A program made the translations under genes and the position numbers. A model generated the notes under the pieces. The model ran no database searches. It had not been told where the DNA came from and worked only from the letters and a program-made list of their open reading frames with translations. 64,000 bases of DNA. It comes from Paeniglutamicibacter cryotolerans (GTDB taxonomy: Bacteria; Actinomycetota; Actinomycetes; Actinomycetales; Micrococcaceae). Shown piece after piece: positions 48,342 to 57,639 of this stretch (the first letter of the stretch is position 1; each line of letters opens with the position of its first letter). The stretch lies in assembly GCF_014190875.1 (NCBI RefSeq), contig NZ_JACHVS010000001.1, positions 2,418,001 through 2,482,000 of the forward strand, read 5' to 3'.

Positions 48342-50471
48342 GTGTCCCCGTTTGAAGCCCAGCACCAAGCGCACTCCGGTGCCGCCGAATACTTGCAGAT
48401 GATCACCCCCGAGGGTGAACGCATCCTGTGTCCGGAGCTCGATGGCCACGTCGCCGACATCGACACCGAGGCGCTCGCCGAACTCTACGTCGACATGGTG
48501 GCCATCCGCCGGCTGGATGCCGAAGGCACGGCGCTGCAGCGCCAGGGCGAACTCGGGCTCTGGGCCCCGCTGCTGGGGCAGGAAGCCGCCCAAATCGGGG
48601 CGGGCCGGGCGCTCGCGACGGGCGACTACGTCTTTCCCTCCTACCGCGAACACGGCATCGGCTACTGCCGGGGAGTGGAGCCGGGGGACATGCTGCGGAT
48701 GTGGCGGGGAGCGGCGCCCAGCGGCTGGGACCCGAACGAATTCAACATGGCGGACCAGCAGATAGTCATCGGCGCGCAGACCCTGCATGCTGCCGGCTAT
48801 GCGATGGGGCTCAGGCTCGATGGGGCACCCGACGCGGCCATCACCTTCTTCGGCGACGGGGCGACCAGCCAGGGCGACGTGAACGAGGCGATGGTCTTCG
48901 CCACCAGCTTCGCCGCCCCGCTGGTGTTCTTCTGCCAGAACAACCAGTGGGCCATCTCGGTGCCGGTCGGAGTGCAGGCCCACGCCCCGCTGGCCCGGAG
49001 GGCCGCCGGGTTCGGCATGCCGGCGCTGCGGGTGGACGGAAACGACGTGCTGGTGGTGCTGGCGGCCACCCGGGCGGCGCTGGAGCACGCACGCAACGGC
49101 CAGGGCCCCTCGTTCATCGAGGCGGTGACCTACCGGATGGGCGCCCACACCACGGCCGATGACCCGTCCCGGTACCGCGACGAGCTGGAACTGGAGACCT
49201 GGCGGGCCAGGGACCCGATCGACCGGGTGGCCACGCTGCTGCGGTCCCTGGGAGCCGACCTGGATTCCGTCACCGCCCGCGCCGCAGCGGTCGCCGACGG
49301 CCTGGCCGCGGGCATGCGTGCCGCCATCGAGCGGATGCCAGATCCCGGCCCGGACGAACTCTTCGCCCACGTGTATGCCGAACCGCACCCGCTGCTTGAG
49401 CTCCAGCAACGGCGCTACGGGCGCTACCTCGATCAGTTCGCCGCGGCGCATGAACGGGGGGGCAGGGGCATGAGCACCATGACCATGGCCCGGGCATTGA
49501 ATACCGGGCTGCGCGCCGCGCTGGACCATGATCCGAAGGTCGTGCTGATGGGCGAGGACATCGGGGTGCTCGGAGGGGTCTTCCGGATCACCGACGGGCT
49601 GCAGAAGGACTTCGGCGCCCACCGTGTCATCGACACCCCGCTGGCCGAGGCGGGGATCGTGGGCACAGCCATCGGGTTGGCCTTCCGCGGCTACCGGCCG
49701 GTGGTGGAAATACAGTTCGACGGCTTCGTCTACCCGGCGTTCGACCAGATCGTCTCCCAGCTGGCCAAGATGCACAACAGGACCCGGGGAAGGGTCAGGA
49801 TGCCGGTGACCATCAGGATCCCGTTCGGCGGAGGCATCGGATCCCCCGAACACCACTCCGAATCGCCCGAGGCCTACTTCGCCCATACGGCCGGGCTGCG
49901 CGTGGTGGCCCCGTCGAACCCGCAGGACGCCTGCACCCTGTTGCGCCAGGCCATCGCGAGCGATGACCCGGTGATCTTCCTCGAACCCAAACGCCGCTAC
50001 CACGAGAAGGGCGAGGTGGACCCCGAAGCCCCCGGCGACCCCTGGGGCAGTGCGGCGGTGGCGCGTCCCGGAACCGATGTGACACTGGTGGCCTACGGCC
50101 CGCTGGTGAAGACCGCGCTGGACGCGGCGACGGCGGCTGCGGGGGAGGGGATCTCCGTGGAGGTCATCGACCTGCGCTCGCTTTCCCCGGTCGATTACCC
50201 GCTGCTGGCGGCCTCCGTGCGCAAGACCGGGAAGCTGGTCATCACCCACGAAGCCGGGGCCTCGGGCGGGCTGGGCGCCGACATCGCGGCCTCCCTCACC
50301 GAGCGCTGCTTCAACTACCTGGAACATGCCCCGGTGCGGGTGACCGGGTTCGACGTGCCGTACCCGCCCTCCAAACTGGAATCGCACCACCTGCCGGACC
50401 TGGACCGGATCTTGGACGGCGTGGACCGGGTCATGGGCCGGGACAATTCACTCTCGGGAGAGCAGGAATAG
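48342..50471 (+). CDS. Branched-chain 2-oxoacid dehydrogenase E1, alpha and beta fused in frame
   Basis: One open frame of 709 residues. Residues 1-376 are E1-alpha: thiamine-diphosphate motif GDGATSQGDVNEAM...NNQWAIS and phosphorylation-loop region YRMGAHTTADDPSRYR. From Met377 (ATG 49470) it is complete E1-beta: MTMARALN, GEDIGVLGGVFRITDGL, GFVYPAFDQIVSQLAK, HHSESPEAYFAH, VITHEAGASGGLGADIA. The two are joined through G-G-R-G encoded by a run of seven G (49456-49462). With six G, E1-alpha would stop at TGA overlapping the beta ATG, the common arrangement. GTG 48342 is preferred (GAAGGA 8 bases upstream); ATG 48333 is possible. Confidence 0.85.
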   Translation: MSPFEAQHQAHSGAAEYLQMITPEGERILCPELDGHVADIDTEALAELYVDMVAIRRLDAEGTALQRQGELGLWAPLLGQEAAQIGAGRALATGDYVFPSYREHGIGYCRGVEPGDMLRMWRGAAPSGWDPNEFNMADQQIVIGAQTLHAAGYAMGLRLDGAPDAAITFFGDGATSQGDVNEAMVFATSFAAPLVFFCQNNQWAISVPVGVQAHAPLARRAAGFGMPALRVDGNDVLVVLAATRAALEHARNGQGPSFIEAVTYRMGAHTTADDPSRYRDELELETWRARDPIDRVATLLRSLGADLDSVTARAAAVADGLAAGMRAAIERMPDPGPDELFAHVYAEPHPLLELQQRRYGRYLDQFAAAHERGGRGMSTMTMARALNTGLRAALDHDPKVVLMGEDIGVLGGVFRITDGLQKDFGAHRVIDTPLAEAGIVGTAIGLAFRGYRPVVEIQFDGFVYPAFDQIVSQLAKMHNRTRGRVRMPVTIRIPFGGGIGSPEHHSESPEAYFAHTAGLRVVAPSNPQDACTLLRQAIASDDPVIFLEPKRRYHEKGEVDPEAPGDPWGSAAVARPGTDVTLVAYGPLVKTALDAATAAAGEGISVEVIDLRSLSPVDYPLLAASVRKTGKLVITHEAGASGGLGADIAASLTERCFNYLEHAPVRVTGFDVPYPPSKLESHHLPDLDRILDGVDRVMGRDNSLSGEQE
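49456..49462 (+). repeat. 7-G tract at E1-alpha/E1-beta junction
   Basis: Homopolymer that decides whether the two E1 subunits are one or two proteins; see findings. Confidence 0.85.
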
Positions 50472-50476
50472 GGAAC

Positions 50477-51769
50477 ATGGGCGCGAACAAGACATTCAAC
50501 CTGCCGGACCTCGGTGAGGGGCTCACCGAATCGGAGATCCTCTCCTGGAGGGTCGCCGTGGGAGACAGCGTGGAACTGAACCAAGTCATTGCGGAGGTCG
50601 AGACAGCCAAGGCAGTGGTCGAGCTGCCCTCGCCGTTCAGCGGGGTGGTGACGGGCATCCATGCCGAACCCGGCACTGTGGCCGCCGTCGGGTCCGCGCT
50701 GATCAGCTTCGATGTCGGTCCTCCCGACGGATCGGGGGCAGGGGAGCCGGCCGGGCGCGAACCCACGCTGGTCGGATATGGTGCCGCTGTGGAACCGGAC
50801 GGGCCCCCGGCACGCCGGGCCCGCAAGCCGGCGGCGGCGGCGGCGACTGCCGGGCCAACGGACCAGGTGGCAACCTCGGCGCCGGCTGGCTCCGTGAAGG
50901 TCCGCTCCACACCGCCTGTGCGCAAACATGCACGGGACTTAGGCATAGACATCTCCCGGCTGATTGGAAGCGGCCCGGAGGGGCTGATCATCCGGACCGA
51001 TGTCGATGAGTTTGCCGCCGCCTCGAGGGTGCCCCCGGCACTTGCCGAGGCACCGACGCAACCCGGGGCTCGGGAAATCCGGACCCCGATTCGGGGGGTG
51101 CGCAAATACACGGCCGCCGCCGTCAGCTCCAGCGCCTTCACGGCACCGCACGTCACCGAGTTCCTCACGGTGGATGTCACCGAGGGCATGGAACTACTGG
51201 AGCGGTTGCGGCCGCTGACGCGGTTCGAGGGACTCAAGCTCACCCCGCTGACCCTGGTTGCCAAGGTGCTCTGCCTAGCCGTGGCCCGGTATCCGGAACT
51301 GAATTCGCATTGGGATGAGGCGGCGCAGGAAATCGTCACCTTCAACTATGTGAACCTGGGCATCGCCGCCGCCACCGGTCGCGGGCTGATGGTGCCCCAT
51401 ATCCCCGATGCGCACAAGCTGGGACTGGCCGGACTGGCCGCAGCGCTCACCGGGTTGAGGGAGCAGGCGCGGGCCGGGACGCTGAGTCCGGCCCAGCTGA
51501 GCGGAGGAACCATCACCATCACCAACATCGGGGTGTTCGGTGTCGATGCCGGGACCCCGATCCTGAACCCGGGAGAGGCGGCCATCCTCGCCATGGGCCA
51601 GGTGCGCTCCACACCCTGGGAGTACCAGGGGCGGATCGAGCTGCGGCAGGTGATGACCCTGTCGCTGTCCTTCGACCACCGGCTGGTGGACGGGGAAGGG
51701 GCATCGAGGTTCCTGGCCGAGATCGGCGGGGTGCTGCGGGACCCGGGGATCGCGCTCTCGCTGCTCTGA
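50477..51769 (+). CDS. Dihydrolipoamide acyltransferase E2
   Basis: 430 residues: one lipoyl domain with the lipoylated Lys in EVETAKAVVELPSP, a Pro/Ala linker, a peripheral-subunit-binding domain VRKHARDLGIDISRLIGSGPEG (core HARDLGIDISRLIGSGPEG) and the catalytic acyltransferase domain ending in SLSFDHRLVDG (catalytic His). ATG lies 6 bases after the E1 stop. No E3 gene is near, so lipoamide dehydrogenase is shared from elsewhere. Confidence 0.94.
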   Translation: MGANKTFNLPDLGEGLTESEILSWRVAVGDSVELNQVIAEVETAKAVVELPSPFSGVVTGIHAEPGTVAAVGSALISFDVGPPDGSGAGEPAGREPTLVGYGAAVEPDGPPARRARKPAAAAATAGPTDQVATSAPAGSVKVRSTPPVRKHARDLGIDISRLIGSGPEGLIIRTDVDEFAAASRVPPALAEAPTQPGAREIRTPIRGVRKYTAAAVSSSAFTAPHVTEFLTVDVTEGMELLERLRPLTRFEGLKLTPLTLVAKVLCLAVARYPELNSHWDEAAQEIVTFNYVNLGIAAATGRGLMVPHIPDAHKLGLAGLAAALTGLREQARAGTLSPAQLSGGTITITNIGVFGVDAGTPILNPGEAAILAMGQVRSTPWEYQGRIELRQVMTLSLSFDHRLVDGEGASRFLAEIGGVLRDPGIALSLL

Positions 51770-51800
51770 GCCCGGGCCTCGGACCCCGGACAAGGAGAAA

Positions 51801-51831
51801 GGGGGATCGCACCGCCATCGGTGCGACCCCC
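51801..51831. terminator. Bidirectional terminator after E2
   Basis: GGGGG-A-TCGCACCG and CGGTGCGA-CCCCC around CCAT, between convergent genes. Confidence 0.75.
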
Positions 51832-51854
51832 CTGGATCCGGGCGGCGGTGGGGC

Positions 51855-52319
51855 CTAGCCCAGTTCCATGATCTGTTCCTTGACCACGGTTGCGCGGGCG
51901 TTGGAGAAGCCGTTCACCTCGCCGACGACGGTGAAACCGCGGCGCTCAAGCACCTTGATCGAACCAATGTTGTCGGTGACCACACGGGCGCGGATCGGCC
52001 GGGTGGTGTACTCGGCGAGGAACGCATCGACTGCCGAAGTGGTGACACCCTGGCCCCAGTACTTGCGTGCCGTCCAATAGCTGATCTCCGGGTAGCCCTC
52101 ATGGGGGTAGATCAACACCGAACCGGCCACCTCGCCCTCGTGTTCGATGGTGCGCACGATGACACTGGGATCATTGAGGATCATGCCCCAGTGAAGATCG
52201 AATACACCCCGGTCCGAGGGGTTGCGGGCGGTGAAGGCGGCCATGATGTTCGCCTCCGGATCCTGCTGGTGTTCGAAGAACCGATCCAGATCCGCGGGCT
52301 GCACGGGGCGTAGCTTCAC
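51855..52319 (-). CDS. GNAT-family N-acetyltransferase
   Basis: 154 residues of the RimJ/RimL-like type: VKLRPVQPADLDRFFEHQ at the start, ISYWTARKYWGQGVTTSAVDAFL (acetyl-CoA loop W-G-Q-G-V-T) and VVTDNIGSIKVLERRGFTVVGE (core NIGSIKVLERRGF). GTG 52319 is the start at which the domain begins. A solitary gene pointing against the operon; substrate unknown. Confidence 0.85.
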   Translation of the reverse strand: MKLRPVQPADLDRFFEHQQDPEANIMAAFTARNPSDRGVFDLHWGMILNDPSVIVRTIEHEGEVAGSVLIYPHEGYPEISYWTARKYWGQGVTTSAVDAFLAEYTTRPIRARVVTDNIGSIKVLERRGFTVVGEVNGFSNARATVVKEQIMELG

Positions 52320-52492
52320 GTTGTCTGCCTCTCTGTCATGCGCGATATACCTCACTAGCCTACCGGTGCCCGCCCTGACTTCCACGCCACCGCGGCCGGT
52401 GCCCCTCCGCCGGTGCCGGCTCTGGACAGGGAAGGGCAACGCCGCTAGCGTCGGAAACAGGCAGGGGCGGGTACCGCAAGAAGGAGGAAGCG

Positions 52493-53629
52493 ATGGATTT
52501 CGAACTCTCCGAGGAACACGGCGACCTTCGCGCCACGGTCCGGGAATTCGCGAACGAGGTGGTGGCACCGGCTTCCGCCCGCCACGACGCCGAACACAGC
52601 TTCCCGTACGAGATAGTGGCGCAGATGGGGGAAATCGGCCTGTTCGGGCTGCCGTTCCCCGAGGAATACGGTGGCATGGGCGGGGACTACTTCGCCCTGG
52701 CGCTCGCGCTGGAGGAACTCGGCCGTGTTGACCAGTCGGTGGCCATCACGCTGGAGGCCGGCGTGTGCCTCGGCGCCATGCCGGTCTACCGCTTCGGGAC
52801 CGAGACGCAGAAGCAGCGTTGGCTGCCCGGGCTCTGCGCGGGCACCGAGCTGGGCGCCTTCGGCCTCACCGAACCCGGCGCAGGCTCGGATGCCGCCGGT
52901 ACCCGCACCACGGCCGTGCTCGATGACGGGCATTGGGTGCTGAACGGCAACAAGGAATTCATCACCAACTCCGGCACGGACATCACCACGCTGATCACCG
53001 TCACGGCCCGCACCGGGGGCGACGGCGCCATCTCCAGCTTCCTGGTTCCGGCACATGCCCCCGGCTTCACCGCCGAGAAGGCCTACGACAAGGTCGGCTG
53101 GAGGGCCTCGGACACCCACCCGCTGACGTTGCACAACGTGCGCATCCCCGAGGAGAACCTGCTCGGTGCGCCGGGGCGCGGCTATGCGAACTTCCTCTCC
53201 ATCCTGGATGAGGGCCGCATCGCCATCGCCGCACTGGCCACCGGCGCCGCGCAGGGCTGCGTCGATGCATCGGTGGCCTACGCCAAGACCCGCACCGCCT
53301 TCGGCTCAGCGATCGGCACCAACCAGGGGATCTCCTTCAAGATCGCGCGCATGCAGGCCCGGGCCCATGCGGCCCGGCTCGCCTACTACGATGCCGCCGC
53401 CCGGATGCTGGCCGGGGCGCCCTTCAAGGCCCAGGCTTGCATCGCAAAGCTGGTCGCGGGGGAGGCGGCCATGGACAACGCCCGCGACGCCACCCAGGTG
53501 TTCGGCGGCTACGGGTTCATCAACGAGTCGCTGGTGGCCCGGCACTACCGGGACTCGAAGATCCTGGAGATCGGCGAGGGCACCACCGAGGTGCAACTGA
53601 TGCTGATCGCCCGTTCGCTCGGGCTCTAG
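52493..53629 (+). CDS. Acyl-CoA dehydrogenase
   Basis: 378 residues, full-length: AFGLTEPGAGSDAAGT (FAD/substrate loop), NGNKEFITNSG, FGSAIGTNQGISFKIARM, and the C-terminal QVFGGYGFINESLVARHYRDSKILEIGEGTTEVQ (catalytic-Glu region GYGF...RDSKI; GEGTTEV). Probably of short/branched-chain type by context, oxidising the acyl-CoA made by the E1-E2 complex. AAGGAGGAAGCG precedes the ATG. Confidence 0.94.
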   Translation: MDFELSEEHGDLRATVREFANEVVAPASARHDAEHSFPYEIVAQMGEIGLFGLPFPEEYGGMGGDYFALALALEELGRVDQSVAITLEAGVCLGAMPVYRFGTETQKQRWLPGLCAGTELGAFGLTEPGAGSDAAGTRTTAVLDDGHWVLNGNKEFITNSGTDITTLITVTARTGGDGAISSFLVPAHAPGFTAEKAYDKVGWRASDTHPLTLHNVRIPEENLLGAPGRGYANFLSILDEGRIAIAALATGAAQGCVDASVAYAKTRTAFGSAIGTNQGISFKIARMQARAHAARLAYYDAAARMLAGAPFKAQACIAKLVAGEAAMDNARDATQVFGGYGFINESLVARHYRDSKILEIGEGTTEVQLMLIARSLGL

Positions 53630-53670
53630 GTACTTCACCGCCGACACGAGCACCAGGGGAGAGACAGCCG

Positions 53671-54204
53671 ATGACCAACGAGGGCACACCCGCTCCGCAC
53701 CGGGTTGAACAGCGCGGACTGTACTTCGAGGAACTGGACCCGGAGGCGCTCTACGTGCACAACCCCGGGCGGACCATGACCGAGACCGACAACGTCCTGT
53801 TCACCACGCTGAGCATGAACCCGCAAGCGCTGCACCTGGACGCCGCGTTCAGTGCCGCCCAGCCCTTTGGGCGCCGGGTCATGAACTCGATGTTCACCCT
53901 GGCAACGCTCGTGGGCCAGTCGGTGGGACAGCTGACCCAGGGCACCATCATCGGGCAGCTGGGACTGGACGACGTGCGCTTCCCGCACCCGATGTACCCG
54001 GGGGACACCCTCTATACGGAGAGCAGGATCCGCGAGCTGCGGCCCTCCGCCTCCCGGCCCGGCCAGGGCGTGGCCACCTTCAGGCACGTGGGGCGCAACC
54101 AGGACGGCGTCATCGTCGCCGAAGCGACCCGCACCTGCCTGATGTGGACCCGGCAGGCGCACCTGGACAGCCTGCGCGGGCACTTCGAGGAGGACTGGAC
54201 CTGA
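53671..54204 (+). CDS. MaoC-like dehydratase
   Basis: 177 residues, hotdog fold of the MaoC type: RGLYFEELDPEALYVHNPGRTMTETDNVLF (core PGRTMTETDNVLF), LHLDAAFSAAQPFGRRVMNSMFT with the D-x4-H-like catalytic region, and YPGDTLYTESRI. Would hydrate an enoyl-CoA formed by the acyl-CoA dehydrogenase 42 bases upstream. GGGGAGAGA precedes the ATG. Confidence 0.87.
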   Translation: MTNEGTPAPHRVEQRGLYFEELDPEALYVHNPGRTMTETDNVLFTTLSMNPQALHLDAAFSAAQPFGRRVMNSMFTLATLVGQSVGQLTQGTIIGQLGLDDVRFPHPMYPGDTLYTESRIRELRPSASRPGQGVATFRHVGRNQDGVIVAEATRTCLMWTRQAHLDSLRGHFEEDWT

Positions 54205-54259
54205 GCGTGCCGGGGAGGCTCCCCGGCACCTGCGTGTTCGACGCATCAGGGAAGACTGG

Positions 54260-54265
54260 GATACT
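54260..54265 (+). promoter_or_regulatory. -10 box for leaderless dxr
   Basis: GATACT, 6 bases before the GTG at 54272. Confidence 0.6.
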
Positions 54266-54271
54266 GGGAAA

Positions 54272-55501
54272 GTGACTTCCCTACCGCACCCCTTCACAGC
54301 CCCCGATCCGCAGGCACTGCGCCGGGTCGTGCTGCTGGGCTCCACCGGATCCATCGGAACCCAGGCCATCGACGTGGCAGCCCAGGCACCGGACCGCTTC
54401 GCCATCGTCGCGCTCGCCGGGGGCTCGAACCTCACGCAGCTGGCCGCCCAGGCGGTGGCAACCCGGGCCGAAGCCGTCGGCAGCGCCGGACACGGCCTCG
54501 ACGTCCTGCGTGCCGCCATCGACGATGCGGCACGCGCCGCCTCCGTGACCGGTTACGCGCCCGAACTCTTCTCCGGCCCCGATGCGGCCACTGCCATCGC
54601 CGCCTGGCCCGCCGCCGACGTGGTGCTCAACGGCATCACCGGATCCATCGGCCTGGCCCCGACGCTGGCGGCACTGAACGCCGGTCACCTGCTGGCCCTG
54701 GCCAACAAGGAATCGCTGATCGTTGGCGGCGAACTGGTTAAGCGGGCGGCGGCCCCCGGGCAGCTGGTCCCGGTCGACTCCGAACACTCGGCGCTGGCCC
54801 AGGCGCTGCGCTCCGGTACACCGGACGAGGTGCACCAGCTCATCCTTACTGCCTCCGGCGGTCCGTTCCGCGGGTGGAGCCGCGAGGCACTGCGCCAGGT
54901 CACTCCCGCCCAGGCGCTCGCGCACCCGACCTGGGCCATGGGCAAGGTGGTGACCACCAACTCGGCCACCATGGTGAACAAGGCGCTGGAGGTCATCGAG
55001 GCGCACCTGCTCTTCGACGTGCCGCTGGGCCGCATCGAGGCGGTGGTGCACCCGCAGTCCGTGGTGCATTCGATGGTCGAGTTCATCGACGGCTCCATCA
55101 TCGCCCAGGCCTCGCCGCCGGACATGGCCCTGCCCATCGCCTTGGGCATGGGCTGGCCGGCGCGCGTTGCCGGCTCGGCAACAGCCTGCGACTTCTCCGC
55201 AGCCGCCGCCTGGACGTTCGAACCGCTGGACGCCGAGGCCTTCCCGGCCATCGAACTGGCCAAGGCCGCCGCCGCCGCCTCGCCCACCCACATGGCAGTC
55301 TTCAATGCGGCAAACGAGGAGGCCGTCGAGGCCTTCCACGCCGGGGCCATCGGATTCCTGGACATCGTTGACACGGTGCGCGTGGTGGTGGAGGAATACC
55401 AGCCGCAGGCGGCAGCCGGCGGCGAACTCGACATCGACATGGTGCTCGAGGCGGAGTCCTGGGCACGAAACCGGGCACACGATCGTTTGGGACTACTGTG
55501 A
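54272..55501 (+). CDS. dxr: 1-deoxy-D-xylulose 5-phosphate reductoisomerase
   Basis: 409 residues; second step of the non-mevalonate isoprenoid pathway. NADPH motif LLGSTGSIGTQAID, metal/substrate segment LANKESLIVGGEL, PVDSEHSAL, SGGPFRGWSRE, HPTWAMGKVVTTNSATMVNK (core MGKVVTTNSATMVNK) and the C-terminal NAANEEAVEAF. GTG start, leaderless. Stop overlaps the protease gene (GTGA). Confidence 0.97.
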   Translation: MTSLPHPFTAPDPQALRRVVLLGSTGSIGTQAIDVAAQAPDRFAIVALAGGSNLTQLAAQAVATRAEAVGSAGHGLDVLRAAIDDAARAASVTGYAPELFSGPDAATAIAAWPAADVVLNGITGSIGLAPTLAALNAGHLLALANKESLIVGGELVKRAAAPGQLVPVDSEHSALAQALRSGTPDEVHQLILTASGGPFRGWSREALRQVTPAQALAHPTWAMGKVVTTNSATMVNKALEVIEAHLLFDVPLGRIEAVVHPQSVVHSMVEFIDGSIIAQASPPDMALPIALGMGWPARVAGSATACDFSAAAAWTFEPLDAEAFPAIELAKAAAAASPTHMAVFNAANEEAVEAFHAGAIGFLDIVDTVRVVVEEYQPQAAAGGELDIDMVLEAESWARNRAHDRLGLL

Positions 55502-56886
55502 GCGTTCTACTTTTCATCGTCGGCATCCTGGTCATGGTCGTGGCCATCGCCGTATCCATCGGCCTGCACGAGGTCGGGCACCTGCTTCCGGCCAAGCTGT
55601 TCAAGGTCCGTGTCCCGCAATACATGATCGGCTTCGGCAAGACCATCTGGTCCTTCCGGCGCGGTGAGACCGAGTACGGTTTCAAGGCCATCCCGCTGGG
55701 CGGCTACATCTCCATGATCGGGATGTATCCGCCGGCGAAGGCCAAGAAAGGCGAGGAAGCCACCGACGCGGACGGTGCCCCGGTGCTGCGCCAGTCGAGC
55801 ACCGGCATGTTCCAGCAGATGGCCGACGAGGCACGCCATGCGGCTGCCGAGCAGCTGCAGCCCGGTGATGGGAACCGGGTCTTCTACAAGCTGCCCGTCT
55901 ACAAGCGCGTCATCATCATGCTCGGCGGGCCGCTCATGAACCTGCTCATCGGCACGGTGATGATCGGGATTCTGCTGGTCGGCTTCGGCGTTCCCGAACA
56001 GACAAACAAGGTCTCCGAGGTCTATCAATGCGTGGTCCCGCTGAGCCAGCAGCCAACCCGCGATACGGCGGCCAACGGCGGCTGCCTGCCCGGTGACCCG
56101 CAAGCCCCCGCCTACGCTGCCGGGCTGCGACCGGGTGACCTGATCACCTCCTTCGGCGGCGTGGCCATCGGGCAGACCCAGTGGCTGGAACTGATCACGT
56201 TGATCCGCGACGCAGCGGGCAAGCCCACCCCGGTTACCTTCGTGCGCGACGGCGTGGAGAAGACCGCAACGATCACGCCGCTGGCCACCGAGCGCCCGGC
56301 CCTGGACATCAACGGCCAGCCCCTGACAAACCCCGACGGTTCGCTCCAGACCGTCAAGGTCGGATTCATCGGCATGGGTTCCGAATCGGCGACCATCCGC
56401 CAGCCGCTGACGGCCGTTCCCGCCGCAGTGGGAGACCAGCTCAAAAGCGTTGCGGGCGTCGTGATCGACCTGCCGGCCCGCGTCGTCGCCGTGGCCCGAG
56501 CAGCGTTCTCGAGCGAACCGCGTGACCCCAACGGACCCATCTCCGTGGTCGGCGTGGGCCGGATCGCCGGTGAAATCAGCGCCACCAACCAGATCTCCGT
56601 CACTGACAAGGTGGCATCGCTGATCGGGCTGATCGGCGGGCTGAATATCGCGTTGTTCGTCTTCAACTTGATCCCGCTGCTGCCGTTGGACGGTGGACAC
56701 GTGATCGGCGCGCTCTGGGAGGGCCTGCGCCGCACTGTTGCCAGGACCTTCAAGCGCAAGGACCCCGGCCCGGTGGACATCGCCAAAGCGCTGCCGCTGA
56801 CCTACGTGGTGGCTTCCCTGATGCTGGTCATGGGCGCGATCCTGATCTACGCCGACATCGTCAAGCCGGTCAAGCTCTTCGGCTAG
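55498..56886 (+). CDS. rseP: Site-2 metalloprotease (RseP/Rip1-like, M50)
   Basis: 462 residues: HEVGH zinc motif in the first helix, one PDZ domain in the middle (YAAGLRPGDLITSFGGVAI, read as GLRPGDLITSFGGVAI), and LIPLLPLDGGHVIGALWEG with the third zinc ligand (Asp) near the C-terminus. It cuts membrane proteins such as anti-sigma factors. Coupled with dxr as in mycobacteria (dxr-rip1-ispG). Insertions before the PDZ domain are Gln/Ala-rich. Confidence 0.93.
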   Translation: MSVLLFIVGILVMVVAIAVSIGLHEVGHLLPAKLFKVRVPQYMIGFGKTIWSFRRGETEYGFKAIPLGGYISMIGMYPPAKAKKGEEATDADGAPVLRQSSTGMFQQMADEARHAAAEQLQPGDGNRVFYKLPVYKRVIIMLGGPLMNLLIGTVMIGILLVGFGVPEQTNKVSEVYQCVVPLSQQPTRDTAANGGCLPGDPQAPAYAAGLRPGDLITSFGGVAIGQTQWLELITLIRDAAGKPTPVTFVRDGVEKTATITPLATERPALDINGQPLTNPDGSLQTVKVGFIGMGSESATIRQPLTAVPAAVGDQLKSVAGVVIDLPARVVAVARAAFSSEPRDPNGPISVVGVGRIAGEISATNQISVTDKVASLIGLIGGLNIALFVFNLIPLLPLDGGHVIGALWEGLRRTVARTFKRKDPGPVDIAKALPLTYVVASLMLVMGAILIYADIVKPVKLFG

Positions 56887-56899
56887 CCACCCGGTCCTT

Positions 56900-56948
56900 C
56901 ACGCCACGACAGCCACAGCACGTTCAGTGCTGTGGCTGTCGTGGCGTG
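56900..56948. terminator. Perfect 22-bp hairpin terminator
   Basis: Arms 56900-56921 and 56927-56948 are fully complementary around GTTCA; GTGTTTTCC follows after two bases. It separates the convergent protease and response-regulator genes. Confidence 0.85.
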
Positions 56949-56964
56949 GCGTGTTTTCCGGGCC

Positions 56965-57639
56965 TCAGGGGCTGTGGTTCCGGCCGGGGTACCGGAACCC
57001 GCATTCGTAGGCGAGGACCACTCCCTGGACCCGGTCACGGAGCCCGAGCTTGGCCAGGATCCGGGTGACATGGGTCTTGACGGTGGTTTCGCCGAGATAC
57101 AGTGCCGCACCGATCTCGGCGTTCGACAGGCCACCGGGCAGCTGGTCAAAGACCTCGAGCTCGCGGCCGGTCAGCCCGGTCAGGACCGCCGGGATGCCTG
57201 CCGGTGCCGGTGGCCGTGACACGAACGACTCGACGAGGCGCCGGGTGATTTCCGGGGCGAAGAGCGATCCGCCGGCGTGGCAGGCTCGGATGCCCTCGAG
57301 CAGTCGCGCCGCCGGCGTGGTCTTGAGCAGGAATCCGCTGGCACCGGCCCGCAGTGCTGCATAGACGTATTCATCGAGGTCGAACATGCTCAGCATCAGC
57401 ACCCGGGTCCCGGAACCCGATGCGGCTATCTGTTCCAGCCCGTCGATCCCGCTGCTGCCGGGCATCTGGATATCCATCAGCACCACATCGGCCGCGTTGG
57501 CCGCTGCGGCTTCCGCCGCATCCAATCCGTTTGCCGCCTCGGCCGCCACGTCGATATCCGGTGCCGGACCCAGTATCGCCGCGAGTCCGGCCCGGATCAG
57601 GTCCTGGTCATCGGCCAACACGACCTTGATTGGACTCAT
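56965..57639 (-). CDS. NarL/LuxR-type response regulator
   Basis: 224 residues: receiver domain (LADDQ, phospho-Asp56 in VLMDIQMPG, Lys in GFLLKTTPA) and LuxR-type helix-turn-helix (LTGRELEVFDQLPGGLSNAEIGAALYLGETTVKTHVTRILAKLGLRDR in part: LSNAEIGAALYLGETTVKTH). Its ATG overlaps the stop of the kinase gene by 4 bases. Target unknown; the divergent membrane-protein gene at 59654 is a candidate. Confidence 0.93.
   Translation of the reverse strand: MSPIKVVLADDQDLIRAGLAAILGPAPDIDVAAEAANGLDAAEAAAANAADVVLMDIQMPGSSGIDGLEQIAASGSGTRVLMLSMFDLDEYVYAALRAGASGFLLKTTPAARLLEGIRACHAGGSLFAPEITRRLVESFVSRPPAPAGIPAVLTGLTGRELEVFDQLPGGLSNAEIGAALYLGETTVKTHVTRILAKLGLRDRVQGVVLAYECGFRYPGRNHSP

Noticed and set aside
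48315..50390. Open frame of 691 codons on the minus strand opposite E1
   Set aside because: Shadow of the E1 gene; low-complexity His/Gly/Arg-rich sequence without motif.
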